Part shown: piece after piece, positions 47,800 to 59,448 of the stretch
Layout of the letters: every line of letters begins with the position of its first letter
How positions within the stretch are numbered: position 1 is the stretch's first letter
From: Centropus unirufus
Lineage: Eukaryota > Chordata > Aves > Cuculiformes > Centropidae
Direction of reading: 5' to 3'
DNA: 64,000 nt
Assembly (NCBI GenBank): GCA_013397695.1
Contig: VYZI01000012.1
Location: 5,219,040-5,283,039 of the forward strand
Notes under the pieces: generated by a model
Seen by the model: only the letters and a program-made list of their open reading frames with translations
Told to the model about the DNA's origin: nothing
Database searches by the model: none
Position numbers and translations under genes: made by a program

Positions 47800-50700
47800 G
47801 CTATAGGAAAGGGAAGTGCAGTAGCTGTCGTGCTTTGTGATAACTGTCACTTGTGCTTGAGCTCATCAACATCACCTCTTCCAAGCCAAAGAAGCTAAAA
47901 CTATAATTAACAGAGCAATACCTCGTTGTATTAACTGGACAAGGGTCGGTGACTGACATGCTGGGCTCTGCTTTTGCAATAGGGGTGGCAGGTAATGTAA
48001 TTATCTGGCCAGAAGGAATGAAACTATGCATTTCCTCATAGCTGACCGAAAAAATGTCAAATGGCTGCATCTTCTCAACATGTCCAAAAGGTGAAGGAAC
48101 TTCACGGTTCCCTTGCATTTGTTGTATAAACAGATTTAGTACTGAAGTTAGCAGTCTGGACTTGAGCAATGCCGTTGTTGTATGATGGGTGATTCACTCT
48201 TGGACAATAAATAGTCAAGTTCCCCAGCTCTCAGCCCTGTTAACCCAGAGCGTGCATGTCCTGTGAGCAGGCAGCCAAAGGAAGACAGAGGCCAAGAGAG
48301 CTGAAGGATTGGCTTTAACCTTGGCTGCGAGCTGTTTAGTGAAGAAAATCACTGACAAAATGAAAGAATCACTGAACAATATGAAAATCAAACATACTTT
48401 GTCTCTCTTCAGTGTGGCCCTGTGACTGGCATTTGTATTGGTGTGGCAAGCTGACTCCCTCGTGTTGCCTCCCTGGAGGCCAGGCACTCCTTTTGCAGCT
48501 GCTTACTTGGACGTGGGGTATGTTGTAGGTTATCTAGATTGGGGATTCAACCAGAATATCATTTTGAGTAATTAATTGCGGTTTATATTACTTCAGTTGA
48601 GTCCTGTTTGATTTCTGCCAGGTGAGGATCTGTTTTTTCGTGCCATGTTCATTTTGTTCTTAACTCACAAAGGGGCAGGTATCTGTGATGCTAGCTGAGC
48701 TTTTTTTTTTCCGAGGTTTATTACTGGAGAGCAGAAATATGACTGCAGACTTGTGAGCACTCCTATAAATAGCAAGCTTCTGTGCATAAGGAGACTGTAA
48801 CTGTATCCAACTCTATGTTTTTATAACAAATCTTGTGATATTCTGTTTTTCCTAAAAACCTCAGGTCTTGGATTTCATCAGAATCTCTGTTTTCATTATA
48901 ACAAAAATAAATATTTCAGCTTGATCTTGGCATCAAATTAGAGAAAAACATGGAAATGATTGCAGCTTCACTATGATGGCAGAAAAAACCAAATGCATAC
49001 AAGAGCCCCCAAATATAGTATTTTACTTTAAAAGCAACAAACAAAAAGTCCCAAACCACTGGATAAATGAAAGACCCGTGGTTTTGAAGGACAGACTCTT
49101 AATGTCTGTGTTGTGGTCTTTTACTGTAACTGTAAAAGTGACTTTTGTAATACTTTTTATAAAGTGGTGGTAGGTTTTTTTTCATTGCAGATAAGATTCT
49201 TGCAAAATCCTTATTTAAAAAGAAAAGATGTCAAATCCTTTGGAAACACTGGTCACTTTTTAAAACAAAGAGCTGCTAATAGTCCTTGAACAGATGCCTT
49301 TTCCTCTATATTTAATTCTTGATCTGAGTGTGCATGATCCGAAGCAGGACTGGAGGCTCAAGCTGTTTTGGGGGGTAAATGCTGGCCTTGATTCTGCCCT
49401 CCTTGCTGGGTGTATACAGAATTACCCCTGCTTTTCAGCAGGGTAAATGTTTAACAATAGTTAATTCTACATTAATTTTTAGATCTTGGATTTAACTTTA
49501 TAAAGATTTTTCTCAAAATACTACCATACGTTAGCCCCCACCTTACCTCAGAGCAGGCAAACAACTGTGTTTGTTTTGTGTTTTTAGCAGACATCTCAAG
49601 TCATTGCTTCTGTGAATCGAAGTGCTTAGGCTGAGCCTCTGGGGGACTGGACAAGTGATGCCAAATGAGACTCACAGCAGAACTAGAGCTTTCCTTCTCT
49701 CATCACCTCTTATGAATTGGCCTTTCTTCTTTGCTCAGTGAAAGGCTGAAAGTTTAATTCTTGCACAACATTATCAAGCACCTCAACAAGAGAGAGAGAA
49801 CGAGGAGTTTGTTTGCTATTTCAGATGTAAAAATCAATTTGAAATTATTTTAGATCAGCTTTAATCGTCCTGAGTAAGTAATGAAAGGGCCAAAAGTCAC
49901 AGTGTAAGCTTTTCACTCTGCTGTTGTTGACAATAAATGCTGTCGCAGATGAAGCAGGTTTCAGGGCCAGAATAGAGAAAGATGATTACTGGGTAAATGG
50001 GCAGACTTCACTTTTGATAGTTATGCAACCACAAGTAGCATTATTGAAGAGAAGAGTTTTGTAGGTTCAAAGGCCCTTTTTACTACAACAACTATTATTT
50101 TGGAAAGGCTGATGGAGTTTTCCTGATACTTGGAGATTGATTTCCAAATCAAAGGGTGTTTTCCATGACTTTGAGCTATATTGGTTTTATGTTGTTATCC
50201 TCTAAAAAGCTTTATTTAGAATTATAGCAAAGTTAGGGGAGTTAGTTTATTTTGCTTTTACTTTGTGGATTTAAACAAATCTTTTGAATCATAGGTCTAT
50301 TTTCAGTGTTTTCAAGGCTAAGACTAGGACTTCCGTAATAGGCCATATTTCCTTTTCTGATGCTGGTGATGACCTGATGATATTCATCACTGACTTATAA
50401 TGGTGCTCCGAAAGAACATGCTGCTTTTCTTTTGAGATACAGAAATAGGGGAGAACATCGCAGAAACTCATAAGGTTATCAAAAAATATGTTGTCTCCTT
50501 TCCTTCAGCCCTGGAATTGTCTTCTTGAACACAGTATAATTTGCTGGACAGTGTTTTTCAAAAAGCTAAGTGCTTACTTGAAGGGAGTGAAACAAATAAT
50601 TTGTGGATTGTGGAGCAGAGGAGGAACTGGGGGCAAAATTTCAGGTGTTTTTTTCACAGAATTGCAGAATGCTGGTTGCTCGGGGATGTGTTATAATAGC

Positions 50701-53700
50701 CAATCAGAAGCCATTACTGGTTAATGCAGCATTAATTCCTACACCCTTCCCTACATGCACCCTGTTGGGTCCCTCCGGGCAGGATGTTTTTTTTTAATGG
50801 ACCATGTTCCTGAGATCAACTGATAGATTGCTGCATTATTCACCTTCACCCACACAGATGATCTGCAAAGGAAGACAACATTTAACTGCCTCGTGAAAGA
50901 AGAGGGACCTCCTTCCTTGACATCATTGGTCTTTCAGCACACCAAATTACTCCGTAGTGGAAAAGCCCGATTTTAGAAACTCCATACGTGGGGATATTGT
51001 GATACCAATGGTGGGAATAGCTGTGAAGCAGGTCTCTGCCACTTGGAGGAGCGTTCATCGTAAACTTAAGAGTGTGCCACAAAACGTTTGTAAGGCAAAA
51101 GTATTGGAGGTCTGGTACAGGGCAAATGGAAAGAGGGTGAGGGTTAAGAGAATATAGATGCTCAGAGGTCGGTCTGGCTTTATGGGTGCATATAAAAAGA
51201 AAGTAATAAGTTAATAATTCCTTGTCTTAAGAAGGAGGTTTTGAATCCTGAAGAAAATCCTTCTCCACAGCTGTAAGATGCATTTAAATCACCCAGCGGA
51301 AGCAATGATGTATATTCATGTAAATGCATTTTGATGTCCTCTTAGAAGTTTAAATGAAACACCCACATCCAGGAAGCTGGTTAGCTCATGGGGGAGCACA
51401 AGTGCAATTCTTCATTAAACGTATGATGTAGGACTTCTTTTTCACTTCAGAAGCACTGAACTTCGGCAACTCTTATTTATTTGAGATGAAAGAGACAAGT
51501 TAACAGTTCAATGCTTATCACTTCTCCCGAAGAGGAGACCTTGTGTTACAGATCAATTCATCATTTTTAAAAACTTTCTTAATTTTTTGATGAATTGCTC
51601 CTTTCTGTTGCAGATGATTAGCATCACTTCCTCTTCTGTAGAGACAGCTTTTCTTTTTACCACAGCCTCCACCACCCATATCCATAGGAAAGTGTCGTTT
51701 GAGGTAATGATTATACTACCGTTCTGTAGAAATTACTCAATAAATAACAAATTTGGATGTTTTCTCAGATAGTATAAACAGGTAATTGTTGTTGGTAACT
51801 AGCATTAGTTAGCAGGTATTGTAGCTGTTTTATATCAAAGAAGGTAAACTGATTTATTCTGGTTGAGAATCTAAAGGGGATTTTATTCTTCATGCAGATT
51901 TGGATCTTAACCACCCTGTAGAATTTTAGTACAGAGAAACGCTGATGTTAAACCTTACATGAAGGTTCAAAGGCAAACTCTCCTTTTTTAATGAGCCCCA
52001 TTATTTAGCTCCAAGTAGGTATCGCTGTTTCTGTTTGAAATGGAACCACTTCTTCTGTTCAAGTTACATATGCTTATAACATTTGCTTTGTAATATTTTA
52101 GCAAAAATGAATGGAATTGGGACCCTTGCAGAGTAAGCTTTTTCATGAGTGAAGCTCAGAGCAAAATCTACAGCACTCCACTGTATTATGCTGGAAAAAG
52201 TGCTGCCTCTGTAGCTTTTGTCTAATGCTCAGCATAGGCTTTACATGTAGATTTGTTTGATTATTGCCCCTTGGAGTAGATAAGTGTATGGAATGATCTC
52301 ACTCTATTGTTAAGATAATTTGTCTTCGGGGATTCTGACCTTCTTCCCATTTCAATGACATCATCTGTTTTACAGACTGTAAATCCGCTAATGTTGACTC
52401 CTGGCCTTACTATTAAAACCTGCAGAAATATAGTGCGGAATAACATGCTTATATTAATATTGTTTGATGTGTAATTAACTTTTAGCTGCTCAAAACTACA
52501 TTTAAAAGTAGTAAATTTGCATGCTTGTAGCCTCATTTAGTGTACCTATCTATTATGTGCCAGCCACTACGGTCTGTACGTCTAACTGGGCTGTACCTTA
52601 GGTGTTTTCTTTTAATTTTGTGATCTAAATAGCTTTATTAATTAGCCTGAAACACAGCAGCAAAAAGAAACTCATCTCCACAATGAGCATCTATCAAATT
52701 GCAGAATCATTGCAAAAAAAAATCAAAATGTATCATTTTGCCTACAGCAAATGGCCTTTTTATAGAAAAGGCCAATCTGCATGAACCATACAGACAATTT
52801 TCTCATTTAACACATCATGTTTTCCATGGAGCTTCCTGCAAATGGCTCTTTCAAAATACCTCTGAATGCTGTTTATGACTTTCCCTAGTAAATACCTCCA
52901 TGTTGTCATCCAGGATAGGGCAAAATCAGTCAGGTAGTCTAAAATCAATCAAATCAAACGTGTGTTTTCAGATCTTAAAGCAATTGGTGTACAGTCACTT
53001 CTAGTCTTTCTCCTGCATATTCCAGCAGGTTCCTGTTAGGTTTGTGTGGCTTTGCACATGCAAGAGGAAGGGCAAATGGTTCCTAAGATCTAATTGCAAG
53101 GTACACACAGTGGACAGTTTGGGAACTGGCTGGAAGGCTGTAGAAATTATTTTTTAGCATCTCTTATTTGTTTTTTTCAGGCTGACACATGTTCTTCTGG
53201 GCTTATTAATGCGATCTGTTTCCTATGCTAAACTAAAGGAAAAGTGGGCAGAAATTGAAGCTGCTTGGTAGTAGCTGCCAATGTGTACAGTGATGTGCAA
53301 ATACAATTTCTGTGCAGCTCCTATCTCTGGGATTCGTTTGCACAGGAAAAGCATAATTTCACAAACCCTGCACTTGTGAGTGGTAATTACAATTTCAATA
53401 ACCACATCTCCACTTTGAGTCCTGCATCAATTCCAGGAACCCAGTGATACCATAAATGTTCTAAAAAGCTCAGACAGTGGTGATACACAAACATGGAAAA
53501 AGATCGGCTGTGTCCCCTTCTCCTTTCCTTCCTTCCAGCTTGCTGCTTTCTCTCTTTGCCCACTTTCCTTTATTCCTTGTTTTCCTGGGAAGCTCCATTG
53601 CTGCGGAATGTAATTGAAAAGACCAGCGACATGGCATATCCTTTTCCAGCAGACAGTGTTCTGTATTGATCATTGCTTATTTTGCAGTGCTAAAACTAAC

Positions 53701-56700
53701 CTGAAGTCATTGTTGTACCATTTTCCTTGCTAAACTATTTTCATTTTAATCTCATTCTTTCTGTTCTGTGTTCAAAGTTTTGTTTTCTCTATAAGAGTCC
53801 ATGGGAGGTGTTTGCCATTCTAAACTTTTTTACGGAAATGTTATAACAACTTATCTTTTTCTAAAAAGCCTGAAAAGGAAAAAACGGTGCTTTTTTTCTC
53901 ATGAGACAAGGCATTTCCATTCAGAATTACATTTCATTTCAGAGGTATATTTGAAGTGATCTGTGCAGTTTGTGTTTGTTTTCTTTGTGTACAGAGTTAT
54001 GTGCTGTTGACTTCTGTGCCTTTTTGAGTTGCTGATCGGAAGGCAAATAGGAGATAGTCTGAAAAAAGAACCAGACTGTAGTCTGTATTGTGCTCTTTAT
54101 GTATTTTCCAGCTGGCTTTTCTTCTAACCTTCAGCGTTCCTCAGGGGACACTGATGCAAATCTGCATTAACTTTTTTTTTTTTTCTCTTTGTATATAACA
54201 CAGAGCCTAAACTAAAGCCATAATTTGCAATATTAGGAAATGAGTCTGGGTGTCCCTGTCCCCAGTGTGAAAGTCTACATTTAAATATGAATGAAAGTGG
54301 GCCAGAACCCCCTTGAAGCTTCGAGCTGATGCACAGACTGCCTGTTCTTTCCAGTTTAAGTACTGTACTTCCCCCCTCCAACCCCCTTTTGGTGAACAAC
54401 AGCGACCATATGGGCTGAGCTTCAGCCAGTCAACGACTAAATTGCAAACACCCTTTTGACTGTAAATTGAATGGAGAAGGATGTCAGTTATGGCTTTCCT
54501 CCTGTGGCCGCACCACAAGAGCACCTGCAGTAAAAAACTGGCATTCATGCTCTGAAAGGCGCCACATGCTTCTATTGTTAGAGACCAGTAAGTATCTAAC
54601 CTTGGCTCTGCTTGCCCCCCACTCCTAAGGCAGGGAGGAGATTGCAAAGATAAGAGCCTCTCTTTTGAATATCAGTTCACTTAGAGACACATCTAGGCAC
54701 TTATCCACGGTATTTTGTTTCCACTAAAGGAAGGAAAAATCTGCTCAAGAAGATGAGTATCTGTGGTATCCATCAGAGGGCTCTTTGACTTAGGCACGTT
54801 TACTATATTTATTTGGAAGTTTATTATGAAATTATAACTGCTTTCACTGAAAGCTTCACACTGTGACCGGTTCAGCTCACTTATAGGATTATCCGGTTCC
54901 CAGCCTGAATGCCAGAACAAAACAATTCTGTTTCTTGCCTGTGCAAAGGTAGCCTGGAATTTGACCATTCCTCCACCCCTGGGGCAAGTTTGAAGTAGGA
55001 GCAGCGCAAACGTGTGCAAAGAGGATTTGAGCAGGGAGAAACCGATAATGTCTGGAAGCAGTGAACTGGGCAATCCATTAAGGGAGACAGCTGTTAAGCC
55101 AGGAGAGGTTCCTTGTGTCCCGACATGTAATATGACAGCTGAGCTGGGGAGCAGGCTGTCAGCGAGCCTGCAGCTGCTGCTGTCAAGGGCCCACCAGCCC
55201 CGTTGTGTTCTAGGAGGGCTGGCAGAACGCTCCATCATCTGCTATGGCCATTAACTCTTCCTTTCCTAGATAGAGGCAGATACACACGCGTGCTGTTATG
55301 GAACAAGCCAAAATATTTATTCAGTCTGTGATTTAAAATTAATGGGAAGAGCCGGGTGGGTGAGTAATTAGGGTATTTTTCTCTTCCAAAGCCTAAAGCT
55401 ACATGACTGGCTGAAGTATGAGTGTTTTTGTGGAGTTGCCCAGTGGATTGTTAGACGCGTTGCGTATCTGCCTTATGGCTTTTGTTCAAAGACTCCTTAA
55501 AGTTCAGTGCCTACAAGCATAAACTCCAGCCTTGGATCACCGGAGGATCGTCATCAGGCCAAGGTGCAGTGCACTGAAACAAGTAACGCAGTTATAAGGA
55601 ATTTATGGGGTGACCAAAAAAACACGCAAAATGTTCATTTTCAACAGTGATTGGAGGTCTTGAGCATTTCTGCCATCGTTAAAACCCACGATACTTAAAC
55701 ACAACTGCAGAATTGTAACGTGAGGCTGGCTGTGCAGTTCTGGTAGTGGCAGCACATAACATCAAAGGTGCTGTGTGTTTTTAGATATCGTTCTGTGTAG
55801 CTGCCCTTCTCCCCCGAAGTGAGTGGATGATAGAAGCTACTGCTGCTTGAATAATCTCAAAACAGGATGCTGATGTTTAAATGTCATTTTCAGCTCTGTA
55901 ACTTTAGAGGGTTTTAAAATACTTTCTTCTGAGATGCTAGATGATACCTTATATAATGAACACCGTCAGATGGTCCTTCCTTTGTTTCTCTACCAGCCTT
56001 GGGCCTTCTTTTAGCATTCATGCATATTATGACTACCTTAACTAATATGCCTGGAAAGTATCTCCACATGTTTATTAAACAGAGTCAGAAAATTAGATCT
56101 CTTTTATGGTGTGTTTTTAGATATCCATTTGTGCCCTTGTTTCCTACCATCTGTGCAGTGCTGAAAATTAATAGCCCGGGTTTGCATTACCTGTACCATT
56201 TATGGATGTTTAGCCTTCACTCTTCCTTTATTTATGATTCTAAACATTTTGTAGGTAAAACAGGCATATATACAATATTTATTGCTATTTAATATAACCT
56301 GTAGGGATCTTACTATTTGGGCCATTTAAAACAGGTTTGGAGAGATGCTGACACCTGGAAATCTTGTAGCTGCTTCTCAGCTAAGATTGCACCTTGCCTC
56401 TCATGGTGAGCTCGTTCTTCGTGTCTTTGCTAGATTGTTAAAAATAAGTTAAATATGGTACATCTGGGAAGGCAAGTCCAAGTTTGGAAGAGGTATATTG
56501 AACATCTGTATTTTAAGCAGCACTTCTATTGCTAGCTTTTCAATGTTTGCTTCCTGACAATTTCCCTGTGGGTATCTCCAAAATGTCTTGACTGGTGAAA
56601 TTCCAGCTGTTTTTCCTTGGTTCTCATGTCTGAGTAGAAATCCTGGTGAATTGCTGCAAAGTTGTCTTCAGGATTCACCTACATGATAACGCTGTAGAGA

Positions 56701-56860
56701 GGAAAGGGAATTAGGTGGCTGCTTACTAGAGCAGGGAAAAAAGGCAGGAGATTGTGCAGAGGCAAAAGAGGACCGGAGAGTGAAAAAAATGTGCATGTGT
56801 ATAAAATCAATGTCTCCATTTCTACTTCTCCATCACCCACAGCCTGGGCTTGTACCCAGA
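47800..56860. other. Intergenic sequence downstream of EFL1, middle part
   Basis: No gene supported. It contains minus-strand open frames of 122 codons (47801-48169), 146 codons (54207-54647) and 181 codons (54693-55238) with no known domain, and a perfect 9-bp hairpin at 52752-52774. Several stretches of even composition could be conserved regulatory DNA, but this cannot be judged from one sequence. Confidence 0.65.
52752..52774. repeat. Perfect 9-bp inverted repeat
   Basis: TGGCCTTTT at 52752-52760 and AAAAGGCCA at 52766-52774 are exact reverse complements separated by TATAG. It could form a small hairpin or be a chance palindrome. No gene is nearby. Confidence 0.8.
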
Positions 56861-57025
56861 GAATCACAGAATCGAAGGGGTTGGAAGGGACCTTCTGGAG
56901 GTCATCTCTTGTCCAACCCCCGTGCTCAAGCAGGGTCACCTAGAGCAAGTTTCCCAGGACCGTGTACAGTCCAGGATGTCTTCAGAAGAGGCCCTTACTT
57001 CTGCATGGGTGCCCTTCCTAGGCGT
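56861..57025 (-). repeat. CR1-type LINE 3' fragment, antisense
   Basis: The best preserved CR1 piece in the window, in reverse complement: gaatcacagaatcgaagggg, ttggaagggaccttctggag, gtcatctcttgtccaacccc, then agcagggtcacctagagcaa and cccaggaccgtgtacagtcc. It becomes degraded after about 56975. The open frames here on both strands arise from the repeat and are not genes. Confidence 0.9.
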
Positions 57026-59011
57026 GCCAAAATCTTTCAGATGGGAGAATCTTCCAGAGAGGCCACCTAAGACCCGTTGGAACAGAGAAGGTCTTAGATG
57101 CTCGTTTTACTAGGGTGGTGGTGGTGACAATGCAGAATTCCTAAATAAACAGAAAAACATGCACCTAGGGGGCAAAGCAGGTGTAAATGTGAGTATTTGT
57201 TAGGTTTGATTGTACCTACAAAGAAGTTTCTTCTGTTCCAACAATTGTCAAGCCTTAGAAAGTGTCTGAAATGTGCAGGTGGATGCAGAAATTCATATTC
57301 CTGTTGGACTTGGAGGTCAGAAGGGTAATATTTGTTTCTTAAATAAGCTCTATAAATAAATGCTAGGAGAGATAAATCCTATTCCTGTCCAGTATCTTTT
57401 GATAAGCTCAATGTGAGCTTGCATTAAGACACATTCGTTCTGAATTTACACTTCGGATCAGAAGCATTTTGGAGTTACGAAAAGTTATTTTTTTATGCAT
57501 CGTGGGTTGCCATCACTTACCTTCAGTCAAGCAGCTGCTTTTATATCCTGTTTTTCTCTCTAGCTAGCTCTGTGCCTGGTGTTGGGACATCTTGCTGCAG
57601 TCATTCTTTGGACGTGTCAGTTATGTAAACAGAGAGTGGGGATAGGTGTTGCTTCCTTTGGACGGTGAAAGTGGTGCTGGCAGCACAGGAAGAGTTGGGC
57701 TGAAGTAACTTTCTTCCATTAGAAGAATAAAAATCTGAAAATAATAAAGGTCTGAATTGCATCTACAGGTAAGGTGACTATTTCCTTCAAAATATAAAAT
57801 GTGGATCCTTGCCTCTACCCTCCCCTAAATTCCAGAGGTATGATTTGGCTTTGATTATGGATGGGTTCAATTTTTTTAAAGCAAATGTTTTGAGATGGGT
57901 GGTTTCTTTGGTATGCTGAATGAAAATAAATACGTTCAAAAGGGCTGAGAATTTAACCCTAAGGGAAGTGCTAAAGAAAAGCTAGACGAATTCTTGTACT
58001 GACTCCAGGAGCCCTTTGAGTGGCAGGTTCAGCACCGTTTCCCCACTTGCTTAATGACACTTGGAGTCACCACAAAGTTCTTTAAGCCTTTGTCAGGGCT
58101 GGTCTGTGGAGAAGAGTTACACGAACGCTGCTGTGACCGGAGCTGACAGTCAGGAGTACAGCGGTGCAGGCTCTGCTGCTGCTATGGGAGGAGGGGAAAA
58201 AAGCAAACCTCTAGCAAGTTACACCCACGGTGACAGTTCCCACAAGGCTTTGCTTTTACTTCTGCTTGTTCTCAGCAAGGCTTTTCCTGCCTTTCAGTCA
58301 TCAGCCCCTGAACACTTTTCCTCTCTGGCCTCTCCGAAACACCCCCAGCTATCCCAGGGGATTCCAGCAAGTAAGTGAGTAGCCCGGAAGGGCCCCTTGC
58401 CTCACAAACCCTCCAGCATCTTCTGACATTTTAACCAGATGTTACCTACATCACCCAGCTCGCTGCGATAAATATTCCTCCAGTTTATTTCTTTGAAGGT
58501 GTAAAGCACAGAACTGGAAGAAACCCTGAATGTTAAAGAAATATCTCTTGTTTCTAGTGTCTGTTTGGTACTGAGTGTAACCCATTATTTGAGGCTTTAA
58601 ATAAGCTCATGCAGCTTCTGTTATAAAATGCAGACCTGCTCTTGGACAGCAAGGAGGATGGTTTGAAAAAAGAAGGTGGCATGGGAGGTCCTAATGGGAT
58701 GTGAGTAGCCTACCAGCAACATCTTCTTTTCCTCAAGTCTTTTACGTTTACAACATTTCTCCTGACAGCAGAGAAGGAACAAGTTCTCAAGGGCTCAGGG
58801 TTTTTTCCAGAAGCACCCAGAAGTCTGGCACCTTACCCTGACCTTGTAAGTCTGCAAAACTGTCTTGGAAATTAAATGGAAATAGACTCTCTCTTGAGAG
58901 TCCAGCTCCCTCCTACTCCTGGTTGGGCCAGAAACACTGTGAGAACAGACAGATTTCCTAGCATTCTCCTGGCACTTTCTTATCCAATCCTGGCCAAAAC
59001 CAGAAAGTGTT

Positions 59012-59040
59012 AAAAAAAAAAAAAAGAAAAAAGAAAAAAA
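59012..59040. repeat. A-rich tract
   Basis: A 29-base run of A broken by two G residues. No AATAAA precedes it within 30 bases, so it does not look like the tail of a plus-strand retrocopy. Confidence 0.8.
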
Positions 59041-59419
59041 TCTATAGGAAGTGGGAGGAAAGGAGAGCAGTGGATATTTTTAAAACACAAATCTTATCTG
59101 AGTTATGAGAAGAGAGTTTTGGGTCAGTTGCTTTGTGTGACTGGTTCATCTGCCCCTCTCCTAAAGCCTGTGTTTACTGCAGAGCTTTGTGGTTTCCTTC
59201 CTCCGGTCCCTTTGGTTATCTGGGTTGGCACAGAGCCTGGGTTCTGCTTCCCTTCTCCGCTTGCACACCTTTGTGTCCCCAGCCGCTGCCACTTGTGAAG
59301 GCAAGTCTTAATTCTCCACACGCTTCTGTTTGTGATTTGATTCAGGGACGTCCTTTGCAGGCCGGTTTGCTCAACCCTCGGTGCTTTGCCTTCAGCTTGG
59401 CCTTTGGGTTTTGGTCTCC

Positions 59420-59448
59420 TTTTTCTTTTTCTTTTTTTTTTTTTTTTT
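59420..59448. repeat. T-rich tract
   Basis: A 29-base run of T broken by two C residues, almost the reverse complement of the A-rich tract about 380 bases earlier. It gives lysine runs to minus-strand open frames, which are therefore not credible as genes. Confidence 0.8.

Noticed and set aside
56679..57113. Overlapping frames on both strands near 56.9 kb
   Set aside because: They overlap the CR1 fragment at 56861-57025 and follow its sequence.
59012..59448. Processed pseudogene suggested by poly(A)/poly(T) tracts
   Set aside because: No poly(A) signal at the expected distance on either strand, no recognisable coding sequence next to the tracts, no flanking duplication.
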